DNA of 64,000 nucleotides from JAOTVV01 sp039591075. GTDB taxonomy: Bacteria; Gemmatimonadota; Gemmatimonadetes; Gemmatimonadales; GWC2-71-9. The translations under genes and the position numbers were made by a program. Shown piece by piece: positions 42,892-53,569 of the stretch. The notes beneath the pieces are model-generated. The model was not told the DNA's origin. It ran no database searches and saw only the letters and a list, made by a program, of their open reading frames with translations. Numbering within the stretch: position 1 is the stretch's first letter; every line of letters starts with the position of its first letter. The stretch lies in the NCBI GenBank assembly GCA_039591075.1, contig JBDHEI010000012.1, positions 20,130 through 84,129 of the forward strand, in the 5' to 3' direction.

Positions 42892-43727
42892 CGGGTCATC
42901 CTGTCGACCACGCCGGTCACCAACCGGGTGAGATCGGGCTCGGCCTTCCGGGCCGTCGCGATGATCGTCGACACGTCGGCCGGCTCCAGTGCATCAGGGA
43001 GACAGGCGTCGGTGATGATCGAGATCCCGAGCACCCGCATGCCGCCGTGCACAGCCACGATCACCTCCGGCACGGTGGACATACCGACCACGTCCGCACC
43101 GATGCTCCGCAGGAATCGATATTCAGCCGGGGTCTCCAGATTGGGACCGGTGACCGCCACATACACGCCCTCGCGCAGGGTGAGCTTGAGATCGCGGGCC
43201 ACCTCACGGGCCAACCCGCGCAGCTCACCATCGTACGGCTCCGACATGTCGGGAAACCGCGGGCCGAGCGCGTCGTCGTTCGGTCCCACGAGGGGGTTGT
43301 CGCCCAGCAGGTTGATGTGGTCGGCGATCAAGACGAGATCGCCCGGTGCCCAGAGGGGATGCATGCCGCCGCAGGCGTTGGACACCACGAGGATCTCGGC
43401 GCCAAGCGCCCGCAGCACCCGGACGGGGAAACCGATCTCGGGAAGCGTGTAGCCCTCGTAGCGATGGAATCGCCCCTGCATGGCCACGACCGGCGCACCG
43501 GCAAGGCGCCCGGCCAGGAGCCGGCCGGCGTGAGTCTCGACCGTGGGGATCGGGAATCCCGGAATCCGCTCGTAGCGGAACTCGGCCTCGATCGCGATCT
43601 CTTCGGCGAGCCCGCCGAGGCCCGTGCCGAGGATCAGCCCGACGGATGGCTCGAGCGCCGTGTGTTCGCGGATCACCGCCACGGCGCGATCGATGGCCGT
43701 CCGCTGCGCGGCGGCGGCCACGGTCAC
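42888..43727 (-). CDS. punA: Purine nucleoside phosphorylase (PNP-I, trimeric type)
   Basis: The 279-residue enzyme has the N-terminal LILGTGLGGLAEEI phosphate loop, GRFHRYEGY, VVSNACGGMHPLW and TGPNLETPAEYRFLRSIGADVVGMST. These are signatures of the mammalian-like trimeric PNP that phosphorolyses inosine and guanosine. It supplies bases for purine salvage. The GTG start overlaps the divIVA stop (GTGA), and the gene overlaps ileS at its end. Confidence 0.95.
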   Translation of the reverse strand: MTVAAAAQRTAIDRAVAVIREHTALEPSVGLILGTGLGGLAEEIAIEAEFRYERIPGFPIPTVETHAGRLLAGRLAGAPVVAMQGRFHRYEGYTLPEIGFPVRVLRALGAEILVVSNACGGMHPLWAPGDLVLIADHINLLGDNPLVGPNDDALGPRFPDMSEPYDGELRGLAREVARDLKLTLREGVYVAVTGPNLETPAEYRFLRSIGADVVGMSTVPEVIVAVHGGMRVLGISIITDACLPDALEPADVSTIIATARKAEPDLTRLVTGVVDRMTR

Positions 43728-44212
43728 ACCGGCGGGCTCCCATCCCGCTCGTGTTCGGCCAGGGCGTCGATTTCGGCGAGCTGGCGCTCGAGCAGTCGCC
43801 GGAATGCCGCAATGTACGCCGCGAACTGCCGCTGGGCCTCCTCGATATCCCGTCGAATCGTGGTCTCGGCCGTGCGCGCCTCCACGAGCAGGTCGTCAGC
43901 GCGAGAGCGCGCTTCCTTGAGCTGCAGCTCCGACTCGCGCTTGGCAGTTTGATGGATGTCCTCCCGCACCTGATGCGCCATCACCACCGCTTCGTTGAGC
44001 GCTTTTTCCTGCTCGCGATAGGCCTTGAGTTGCTCTCGGGTGCTCTGCACCCGCTCTTCCAGCGCCGCGCGCTCGCGCATCAGTCGTTCGAACGCCTCGG
44101 CCACGCGGCTCCGGAAGTCTTCCACCGCGGCGACGTCGTATCCGAAGGCCGAACGCCGAAACTGCTGCGCACGGATGTCAGTCGGCGTGAGCCGGAATTC
44201 ATTGTCGTTCAT
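43724..44212 (-). CDS. divIVA: DivIVA-family coiled-coil protein
   Basis: The 162-residue protein starts with the family's membrane- and curvature-binding segment (LTPTDIRAQQFRRSAFGYD, then VAAVEDF). A long coiled coil from about 30 to 150 follows, rich in E, R and A (RAALEERVQSTREQLKAYRE). DivIVA proteins sense negative curvature and recruit polar or septal partners. It stands in the yggS-divIVA-ileS-lspA order typical of many Gram-positive chromosomes. The ATG overlaps the yggS stop (ATGA). Confidence 0.93.
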   Translation of the reverse strand: MNDNEFRLTPTDIRAQQFRRSAFGYDVAAVEDFRSRVAEAFERLMRERAALEERVQSTREQLKAYREQEKALNEAVVMAHQVREDIHQTAKRESELQLKEARSRADDLLVEARTAETTIRRDIEEAQRQFAAYIAAFRRLLERQLAEIDALAEHERDGSPPV

Positions 44213-44904
44213 GCTGGCCGCTCTCCAAAGAGCACCGTTCCCAGTCGTAAGATCGTCGCGCCTTCCGCCACGGCCGCCTGGTAGTCCCCAGACATCCCCA
44301 TGGACAGCTCAGGCAGGTCATGCCCCCGGGTCGCGAGCCCGTCGCGCAGCCGGCGCAATCCAGCAAACGCGCGCCGCTGATCGCTTTCGTCATCCGTGAA
44401 GGGGGCCATGGTCATCAATCCCCGAAGCGCTAGGTGTGGCATGCCTGCGATCCCCTCGAGCAGCTCCGTCGCCTCGTCGGGCGCACAGCCGCTCTTCTGC
44501 CGTTCACCGGCCACGTTCACCTGCAGCAGCACGGGCAGTGGGGTGTCCGGCGCCCGCCGTGCTATCGCCTGCTCGAGCGCCTCCGCCACCCGCAGCGAGT
44601 CGATCGAGTGCACCATGGCGAAGCGCCCGGGCACGTGCTTGGCCTTGTTCGTCTGGAGATGCCCGATCAAGTGCCAGCTCGCGTCGAGATCGGCCAGAGC
44701 GTCCAGCTTGCCGAGCGCCTCCTGCACCCGATTTTCTCCCAGGTCCCGAAGACCCGCTTCCACCGCCGCTCGCGCCACTGCGGGATCATGGCCTTTCGTG
44801 ACGGCCACGACGCGCACAGGCCCGGTGAGACCGTGCGCTCGCTGCACCGCGGCGATCTCCTCCCGAACGCGGGCGAGGTTCGCGGGCAGGGCGGCGAAAT
44901 GCAT
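44209..44904 (-). CDS. yggS: PLP homeostasis protein (YggS/PROSC family)
   Basis: The 231-residue alanine-racemase-fold protein has the PLP lysine in VVAVTKGH (K37), LGENRVQEAL, WHLIGHLQTNKAK and LSMGMSGDYQAAV. The family buffers free pyridoxal phosphate and has no known catalytic activity. The ATG at 44904 is chosen over an upstream TTG at 44910. It has no Shine-Dalgarno, and a promoter-like -10 ends eight bases earlier, so the mRNA may be leaderless. It begins the yggS-divIVA-punA-ileS operon. Confidence 0.95.
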   Translation of the reverse strand: MHFAALPANLARVREEIAAVQRAHGLTGPVRVVAVTKGHDPAVARAAVEAGLRDLGENRVQEALGKLDALADLDASWHLIGHLQTNKAKHVPGRFAMVHSIDSLRVAEALEQAIARRAPDTPLPVLLQVNVAGERQKSGCAPDEATELLEGIAGMPHLALRGLMTMAPFTDDESDQRRAFAGLRRLRDGLATRGHDLPELSMGMSGDYQAAVAEGATILRLGTVLFGERPA

Positions 44905-44912
44905 AACCAATT

Positions 44913-44940
44913 AAGGTAGCCGGCCCCCTGGTGGAAACAA
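44913..44940 (-). promoter_or_regulatory. Candidate promoter for yggS-divIVA-punA-ileS
   Basis: On the minus strand TTGTTT (44935-44940) and TACCTT (44913-44918) are 16 bp apart in the 76-base gap after the DUF2723 gene. Eight bases lie between the -10 and the yggS ATG, and no ribosome site is present. Confidence 0.5.
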
Positions 44941-44980
44941 AGCGTCCCGCTGCCGCTCGGATCACGCGCCTCCCGTGCTG

Positions 44981-47479
44981 CTACTGCGGGATCGGCGTGT
45001 CCGCCAGGGACGGTGGGAGGGAGAACACCGGGCCGCCGGAATCGACCGCCCTTGCGATGTCCGGGAGAAAGTGCAGCGCAAGGCCGCGCTCCAGATTCAA
45101 GGCCGAGCGCTCTCGGTCACCTAGCAGCTCGTACGCCCACGCGAGACCGTAGAACGGATAGCTCAAGTTGATCGCGATGTTGCGACTCGTGGGCTCCATC
45201 GCCAGCGAATCGACTCCGAGCAGGCCGCTGTACCGGTAGATGTTCCACGCGAGGGAATCGGTGCGCGGAACGTCGAGCGGCACGCCGAAGATCCCCGGTG
45301 CCAAGCGCGACGTATCGGGTGGCTCCGCGGCGTGCAGGCGGAACACCATCGCCTGCTGCGTCACGTAGTCGGCCAATCGCACCCAGTTCTGGGTTCCGGC
45401 CGTCATCGAGAAGTAAATCGGTCTTCGGTTCCAGTTCTCCTGAATGAGCCGGAGAATCAGCTGATCATAGACATAGAAGGCGCTGTTCTCCTCGAACGTG
45501 ACCCGGAGTCGCCCGGCTGGGAACGTCATGGCCCGACCGAGCAGGAAGCTCCGGAACTCTCCCACTTCTCGGTCGGTGAGCGTGTGCAACGGCCCCGGAA
45601 TCTCGGCCGGGGCGAGGTCCGCATACCAGGGCGCTTGCGTCGGATCGAACGATCGCACCGGATTGTCACGCAGCTGGCGGATGTACCAGTCTGTGTTGCC
45701 CAGCGACAGGTTCACGACCGACACGTCCTGCCGTACGCCCTCCACTTCCTGCAGATACCAGAGCGGAAAGGTGTCGTTGTCGCCGTTGGTGAAGACGATG
45801 CCGTAGGGCTCCACCGACTGGAGGAGGCTGTACGCGAAGTCGCGCGCGAGCGTGGTGTCGGGTCCGTGTCCTCGCGAGGCCGCCGTGAAATTGAAGGCGA
45901 ATGGCACCAGGGCGATTCCCAGCACGCCCGCCGGCAGCATTCCCCAGCGGCGGCCCCTCCCCCTCTCGGCCAACCGTGCCCGCAAGCGGCGGTAGAGCGT
46001 CGCGAGCCCGATGCCAACGAACAGGCCCCACACCTGGAAGGAGACCGTGAAGAAGTAGTCCCGCTCCCGCACCTCGTGCATTTCGATGCTCGGGAACAGA
46101 TCCCAGGCCAGTGAATAGCCCGGCTTGAAATTCATGTAGCCCACCAGCCCGGGGCCGGTGGTGAGAAACAGCAGGACCAACAGCCAGAAAACGGATCGGT
46201 CTTTCCAGCGGAGGGCCTGCGCGCCATACACGCCTATGCCGATGAACGCCAGCGTGAACGGCAGTCGGATGGGCGCGAACACCGGTGTGTGCTCCGCCAG
46301 GCCATTGGACCACTGCCAGTCGAAGTACTGGAGATAGTTCTGGATCTGCCGCGCGATCAACGGGATACTGCGGACCGTGTAGCAGCGCGGTACGCCGAAG
46401 ACGGCGTCTTCCCCTGGTACTGGCCCGTCGACGAACTGGAAGAAACAACCCAGGAAGGCTCCCAGCCGATCCAGAAACCCACCCTCGCGGGTCGTGTAGA
46501 TGGGATTGTCGATCGGCGAGCGGGGTGGATACTGCTCGCGGGAGATCACGTCCCACAGACTGGACCACGTCGATGGGTCGGCCTCGTTGATGATGGGCCC
46601 CACTTTGGCCCGCACGAGCAGGAACAGATAGGTGGTCGCTCCTGCCAGGGCGATGGCCAACACCGTGCCCGCGAAGGCGAAAGCCCCTACCGACATGGCG
46701 TAGGCGGCGGCGAGCACGAACGCGACCCCGCCAGCCGCGAGCAGCAGCGGGCTTCCAAGCCCAACCCCGATCAGCAGCGCCCACACTCCCACCATCACTG
46801 CCCATTGCGCCCACTCGGTGGCGCGGTCACGGTCGTCCCGAAGAGGGGTCGTGCGCAGCACGTGCCACATGAAGCCGAGAAGAGCCGGGCCGACGAGGAG
46901 GGTGAGCAGATGGTTCCCAAGCGATACGGCCTCGAGGTACACGATCAGGAGAAGCACATGCGGTGCCCGCTCCCCCCCACGGTGTTGTCGCCAGACCCAC
47001 GCCAGCCACGAGACGGCCGCGATGCTGAAGGCCGCCACCATATAGACTTCGGTCTCGTTGGAGTTCTGCCAGACGGTGAACGTGAACGCCGAGACCAGCG
47101 CGGCTGCCACGCCACCGCCGAACGTGAACACGCGATCCTCCGCCGAGTCGGCGTGGGGCCATCCGCGGAGCGCCTGGCACACGAGCAGGAAGAAGAGCGC
47201 GGCGGCCGAGGCGCTGAACACCGCGGTCAGCAGGTTCGTGCGTAACGCGAACTCGCCAATCCGCACGATCTCGCCCCAGATATTCGCCATGAGTACGAAA
47301 AGCGGCGTGCCGGGCGGGTGCGGGATGCCGAGGATCTTAGCCGCCGCGATGAGCTCGCCAGCGTCCCAGAACGTGACGGTCGGCGCGAGGGTCACGAGAT
47401 ACCCCGCCAACACGGCCACGAAGACCGCCAGGGCGAGGCGATAGGGCGGCGCGGCGACTGCCGTCTGGTGCGGCTCCAT
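44981..47479 (-). CDS. DUF2723 membrane protein (putative glycosyltransferase family)
   Basis: The 832-residue protein has about 11 to 13 membrane helices in the first 500 residues, then a long soluble domain. The opening region (VTFWDAGELIAAAKILGIPHPPGTPLFVL) is the DUF2723 signature. Its WDxGE-type acidic site resembles the GT-C glycosyltransferases that use polyprenyl-linked sugars. The soluble part contains GIVFTNGDNDTFPLWYLQE, also typical of the family. It probably acts in envelope glycosylation, possibly of proteins, though no substrate can be named. It lies 30 bases after cdaA. Confidence 0.88.
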   Translation of the reverse strand: MEPHQTAVAAPPYRLALAVFVAVLAGYLVTLAPTVTFWDAGELIAAAKILGIPHPPGTPLFVLMANIWGEIVRIGEFALRTNLLTAVFSASAAALFFLLVCQALRGWPHADSAEDRVFTFGGGVAAALVSAFTFTVWQNSNETEVYMVAAFSIAAVSWLAWVWRQHRGGERAPHVLLLIVYLEAVSLGNHLLTLLVGPALLGFMWHVLRTTPLRDDRDRATEWAQWAVMVGVWALLIGVGLGSPLLLAAGGVAFVLAAAYAMSVGAFAFAGTVLAIALAGATTYLFLLVRAKVGPIINEADPSTWSSLWDVISREQYPPRSPIDNPIYTTREGGFLDRLGAFLGCFFQFVDGPVPGEDAVFGVPRCYTVRSIPLIARQIQNYLQYFDWQWSNGLAEHTPVFAPIRLPFTLAFIGIGVYGAQALRWKDRSVFWLLVLLFLTTGPGLVGYMNFKPGYSLAWDLFPSIEMHEVRERDYFFTVSFQVWGLFVGIGLATLYRRLRARLAERGRGRRWGMLPAGVLGIALVPFAFNFTAASRGHGPDTTLARDFAYSLLQSVEPYGIVFTNGDNDTFPLWYLQEVEGVRQDVSVVNLSLGNTDWYIRQLRDNPVRSFDPTQAPWYADLAPAEIPGPLHTLTDREVGEFRSFLLGRAMTFPAGRLRVTFEENSAFYVYDQLILRLIQENWNRRPIYFSMTAGTQNWVRLADYVTQQAMVFRLHAAEPPDTSRLAPGIFGVPLDVPRTDSLAWNIYRYSGLLGVDSLAMEPTSRNIAINLSYPFYGLAWAYELLGDRERSALNLERGLALHFLPDIARAVDSGGPVFSLPPSLADTPIPQ

Positions 47480-47509
47480 CAGGTGCTCGACGTCGATGAG
47501 GGTCTTGGA

Positions 47510-48313
47510 TCAGGCCGGTGAAGCGTCACCAGAGGCCGTCGACAGCGCAAGACCAGCTCCGCCCGACACTGCGAGGTGCTCCCGCAGTTGGTCGGGCGTC
47601 ACGCCCCGCCGCAGGTTGCCGCGCACGGCCACGGAGATGTTGGAGGTCTCCTCCGACACGACGACGACGGCCGCGTCGGTCTCTTCCGACAGGCCGAGCG
47701 CCGCGCGGTGGCGGGTGCCGAGCGAGCGATCGCTCACTGGAAACTGGGTGAGCGGAAGCACGCACCCGGCCCCAATGATCTGATCGCCCCGGATCAACAC
47801 TGCGCCATCGTGAAGCGGAGAGTAGGGCGTGAAGATCGTGGCCAGAAGATCTGCGGAGACTGTCGCCCGCATCGCGGTTCCGCTCTCGAGATAGCCGTCG
47901 AGCGACACCTCCCGCTCGACCGCCATGATCGCGCCGGTGCCGTTGCGCGCGAGTCGGCCCACGGCGTCCACGATCTCGTCGACTACCACGTTCTTGCTCG
48001 TCCCCGCGAAGAACCCGATCATGCGGGTCCGGCCAAGGCGCGCCAGCGCGTGCCGCAGCTCGGGCTGAAACACGACGATGGCCGCGAAGGCACCATAGGT
48101 GAACACCACGCCGAGCAGCGTACTGATCATATTGAGCTTGAGAACCAGCGCCGCGAAGTACACGAGCACCAACGCCGTGATGCCCAGCAGGATCTGGAGG
48201 GCCCGCGTGCCGGCGAGGAAGAGGAGCACGCGGTAGATGATGTACGCGACGATCAGGATCTGGAGGACGTCGTACCAGTCCGGGATCAAGAACCGGATTT
48301 GCTCGAACGACAT
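47510..48313 (-). CDS. cdaA: Diadenylate cyclase CdaA
   Basis: The 267-residue protein has three N-terminal membrane helices (about 15-80) and a DisA-N/DAC domain with the catalytic DGA (169-171) in SPLHDGAVLI and RHR (201-203) in LGTRHRAALG. It makes cyclic di-AMP, which controls potassium and osmolyte uptake and so turgor and wall stress. The ATG shares a base with the folP stop (TGATG). In Firmicutes cdaA is followed by cdaR and glmM; here it is paired with folP and ftsH, and no CdaR-like YbbR gene is seen. Confidence 0.95.
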   Translation of the reverse strand: MSFEQIRFLIPDWYDVLQILIVAYIIYRVLLFLAGTRALQILLGITALVLVYFAALVLKLNMISTLLGVVFTYGAFAAIVVFQPELRHALARLGRTRMIGFFAGTSKNVVVDEIVDAVGRLARNGTGAIMAVEREVSLDGYLESGTAMRATVSADLLATIFTPYSPLHDGAVLIRGDQIIGAGCVLPLTQFPVSDRSLGTRHRAALGLSEETDAAVVVVSEETSNISVAVRGNLRRGVTPDQLREHLAVSGGAGLALSTASGDASPA

Positions 48314-49481
48314 CAGGCGCTCCGCACGGCGTGGGCGACGGCTAGCGACTCAAGGGTCGGCGCGACGGCGTGAACCCGGAACAGCCGGGCGCCTCCAAGA
48401 TACGCGATAACGCAAGCGGCGGCAGTCGCGAGGTCGCGATCGAGTGTCTCCCGACCCGTGATCGCCCCCAGAAACCGCTTGCGGGACGGCCCCACCATGA
48501 CCGGGTAGCCCAGACCGGCGACAGACGGCAGGTCGCGGAGCACTTCGAAGTTCTGCTCAGGGATCTTCGCGAACCCGAGACCCGGATCGAGCACGATTCG
48601 GCTTCGATCGAGTCCGGCGGCCTCCGCAACAGCAGCTCCACCTGTAAGCTCGCGCACGACCTCGGCCACCACGTGCCCGTAGCTGGCGTGTGCGTAGCTG
48701 GCCATCTCGTCGAACGCGCCCCTCGAGTGCATCAGGACCAGTCCCGCATCGTGGGCGGCGCAGACGTCAGCCACCGTGGGATCGATCCTGAGCCCCGACA
48801 CATCGTTGATGGCCCAGGCACCGCTGTCGAGCGCGCGGCGTGCCGTTTCGGCCTTGACCGTATCGACGCTCAGCGGCACCTCCGGAAAGCGGGCCTCCAA
48901 CGCACGGAGGACGGGCGCCAGCCGATGCCACTCCTCCTCCACCGGTACCGGTCCCGCGCTCCCCGGTCCGGTCGACTCGGCCCCCACGTCGAGGAGGTCG
49001 GCGCCCACCGCGATCAGTGACTCGGCGTGGCGCAAGGCGGCATCGGGATCGAGGAACCTCCCACCGTCGCTGAACGAATCGGGCGTGACGTTCAGAATGC
49101 CAGCGATGACCGGCCGATCGAGCGAGATGCGACCGCGACCCATGACCCAGGCTTCCGGCGGCTCGAACGTGGCGGCCACCAGGGCCGCAAGCCGTTCGGC
49201 CAGCGCCAGCGGCATCCTCGTGCGATCGGGATGTACCAGGCCCGCGAGCGCGGCCGCGCCGCCGGTCACCAGAGCCCACCGCTCGCCCGTGAGGCACTCC
49301 ACGCCGTGCCGTCGAGCTTCGGCGAGCACGAGGTCACGCTGTTCGGTGGAGAGATCGTCGATCACGACCGTGACCGACCGCATCCCGCGGGCGGATGCAG
49401 CTGCATGCCCCTGGTCGACACCCCGACGGATCAGGGCGTCCTGGACGGCCGCCGGACTGAGAGATTGGAGTGGGAGTACCG

Positions 49482-49485
<4 letters not shown>
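48313..49485 (-). CDS. folP: Dihydropteroate synthase with N-terminal extension
   Basis: The C-terminal 270 residues form a complete DHPS barrel: NVTPDSFSDGG (132-142), LLDVGAESTGPGS, VPLSVDTVKAETA, LDPGLGFAKIPEQNF and MVGPSRKRFLG. It condenses pterin diphosphate with p-aminobenzoate in folate synthesis. The first 115 residues are an extra domain (MRSVTVVIDDLSTEQRDLVL) without a recognised function, as in some other non-proteobacterial DHPS proteins. The GTG start overlaps ftsH (GTGA). No other folate gene is adjacent. Confidence 0.94.
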
Positions 49486-51467
<1,982 letters not shown>

Positions 51468-51587
51468 GCCTCAGTCAGTCTCCCAACATCGTGGGTGAGT
51501 GTGCGACGCGCACTTCGCTGCGCGCCGCCCAGATCCTTCTAGTCACCATCCCCGCCCCGAGTTCCCACCGTCCGCTCGGCGACCGCA

Positions 51588-52964
51588 TCACCGCTGGCCT
51601 CCATCGCGATCCCGGCGCTGCCGAGCCTCGATCAGCATCGCCTCCCGCCCCGCCTCCGGCACGGCCGCATCCGAGCGGCACACGCCTGGCACCCAGAGGA
51701 TCGTCCCGTTCTGCTCCAGCACTGGCTGATCGGAGCGCTCGCGGAACGGGATCCGCGATTCCATCAGGATGCGCCGCACCTTGCGCGATCCGACGCCACC
51801 GAGCGGCACCAACCGGTCCCCCGCCCCCACAGCACGCACCGTGACCGTGCCGGGGCACACCCAGGTCGCGTATCCCGACCGCGCGACATGGCCCGCCGCC
51901 TGGGTACGCCACTGAAAATCCCAATCGCCCCACGCGAGCGTGCCCTGCCGCCCCTGAATGATACCACCGGAGCGTGGAGCCTCGGTCCGTGGGCGTCCCA
52001 CTGCCAGTCGGTCGAACGCCAGCACGGCCTCGAAGCCTCTCCCGAGCTCCAGCGTCTTGCCACTGCGCCCGGTTCGGACAAAACGGGCGAGACGCCTCGC
52101 GCTGCGCGACCCGACCGTGCACCCCACCTCTCGACCCAGAGCCCGCAAGATGGCCTCAGATAACACGTTATCATACCGAGCCAGGGTTTGGCGAGCAACC
52201 TCCACCCCACTCATGGTCCGGCGGAACTCCAGCTCGGGAAGCGACCGCACCAGCGCGCTCCACGCCGCCCGATTTCGGCGCGCCCCGTGCGCTACTCGAG
52301 CGAGTCGCCGGTCAGCGTCCGCCCCGAAACGCGACCGGATCGGCGGCAACACCCGGTGCCGGAGCCAGGCCCGATCGTGGCGCTCGTCTCGGTTGGCGGG
52401 GTCGTCATGGATCGGCGCAACCCACCCCTGAGCGGTGGCCCGCTCGACGAGCCACTGATGCAGCTCCGCACGCGAGTACGGGAGGAGCGGACGTACAAGG
52501 CCCCTCGGGCCCCGCGCCGGGATGCCCGCGAGACCGGCCACCCCGCTTCCCCGCAGCACACGGTAGAGCACGGTCTCGATTTGGTCGTCCCGGTGGTGCG
52601 CCGTGACGAGGTAGGCGGCGCCGACCTCCTGTTGCATGCGGCGCAACTCCCCATAGCGAGCCACGCGGGCTTCGGTTTCCGAGGCGTCGCGGCCGAGATG
52701 AACGCGCGCAACGTGGAACGGTACCCCATACCGCACGCAGACGTCCTTCACGGAGCGGGCGACGACGTCGCTGTCGGAGGCAATGCCGTGATCGACGTGC
52801 GCCACCGCCAGGGTCAACTCCAACTCGGGTGCGAGAGCGGCCAAGAGATCGAGCAGGGCCAACGAGTCCGACCCGCCACTCACGGCGAGAAGGGCAACCC
52901 CCGGCTCTGGGAAAAGGGCGCTCCTCTCGAGGTGCGTACCAAGCTGGCGGACGAGCGCAGTCAT
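51588..52964 (-). CDS. tilS: tRNA(Ile)-lysidine synthase TilS
   Basis: The 458-residue PP-loop enzyme has AVSGGSDSLALL (SGGSDS at 29-34), AHVDHGI and VTAHHRDDQIETVLYRVLRG. The C-terminal substrate-recognition domain follows (VRAVGAGDRLVPLGGVGSRKVRRIL). It makes lysidine at position 34 of the AUA-reading tRNA-Ile. The ATG at 52964 is five bases after the TerB-like stop and directly precedes the PP-loop domain; longer versions in the same frame would add unrelated sequence. Confidence 0.94.
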   Translation of the reverse strand: MTALVRQLGTHLERSALFPEPGVALLAVSGGSDSLALLDLLAALAPELELTLAVAHVDHGIASDSDVVARSVKDVCVRYGVPFHVARVHLGRDASETEARVARYGELRRMQQEVGAAYLVTAHHRDDQIETVLYRVLRGSGVAGLAGIPARGPRGLVRPLLPYSRAELHQWLVERATAQGWVAPIHDDPANRDERHDRAWLRHRVLPPIRSRFGADADRRLARVAHGARRNRAAWSALVRSLPELEFRRTMSGVEVARQTLARYDNVLSEAILRALGREVGCTVGSRSARRLARFVRTGRSGKTLELGRGFEAVLAFDRLAVGRPRTEAPRSGGIIQGRQGTLAWGDWDFQWRTQAAGHVARSGYATWVCPGTVTVRAVGAGDRLVPLGGVGSRKVRRILMESRIPFRERSDQPVLEQNGTILWVPGVCRSDAAVPEAGREAMLIEARQRRDRDGGQR

Positions 52965-52969
52965 GCCCG

Positions 52970-53452
52970 TCAATCCGGCCCGGCGTTGAGCGCGCGGCTG
53001 CGCGCCTCGGCGAGATAGCCCGGACGCAGCTCGAGCAGGTTGGAGAGCTTCCGCATCAGGTAGCTCTCGTGTCCGGTCAGCGAACCGTCCGCATACACCA
53101 GCCGCCACATGATCTCTGCCAAGAGCAGCCGCTGTCCCTCGTCGTAGTTGGCCGTAATGAGTCTCGTAAACTGATAGAGGTCGACCGCCCGCCGCCGCTC
53201 CTCGTCGGCCAGCCGGATGAGCTCGCTCACGGCCTCGGCAGACATGGCGAAATGATGGGTGAGCGTTTCCTCGATGTGGCTGCGCTCGTCCTCGGTGAAC
53301 TCGTTGTCGGCGTGGGCGAGCTCGAGCAGCAGGGCGCACGCGGCCAGGGCAAGGCTGTCACCTGCGCTCGGTGTCTCGCCATTGCCGGTCGGGGACGCAG
53401 GTGGGGGGGGAGCGAGGTTCTGACCAAAGAACCTCTTGATGGCCTCCAGCAA
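52970..53452 (-). CDS. TerB-family protein
   Basis: The 160-residue all-helical protein has the TerB core pattern: LALAACALLLELAHADNEFT, DERSHIEETL, a second ANYDEGQRLLLAEIMWRLVYADG and HESYLMRKLSNLL. The paired acidic ADxxFT and YADGSLT motifs may bind a metal, as in the tellurite-resistance and DnaJ-associated TerB group. A TTG (53452) with GAGGAGGA upstream is the start. There are no other ter genes, so tellurite resistance should not be assumed. It precedes tilS by five bases. Confidence 0.82.
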   Translation of the reverse strand: MLEAIKRFFGQNLAPPPPASPTGNGETPSAGDSLALAACALLLELAHADNEFTEDERSHIEETLTHHFAMSAEAVSELIRLADEERRRAVDLYQFTRLITANYDEGQRLLLAEIMWRLVYADGSLTGHESYLMRKLSNLLELRPGYLAEARSRALNAGPD

Positions 53453-53569
53453 CGGTCCTCCTCTGTCTCGCCTCCCTGAACGCTACTCACAGCGGCCCCT
53501 CAGCGCACGGGTGCGCAGCACGCCGAGCCCCGGCATGAACCGTGGCACCAAGTCCGGGGCCAGCGAGAA

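Noticed and set aside
51475..51549. A 24-codon minus-strand frame between tilS and ftsH
   Set aside because: It could be a leader peptide or hpt remnant, but it has no recognisable motif, weak codon character and no terminator or pause structure.
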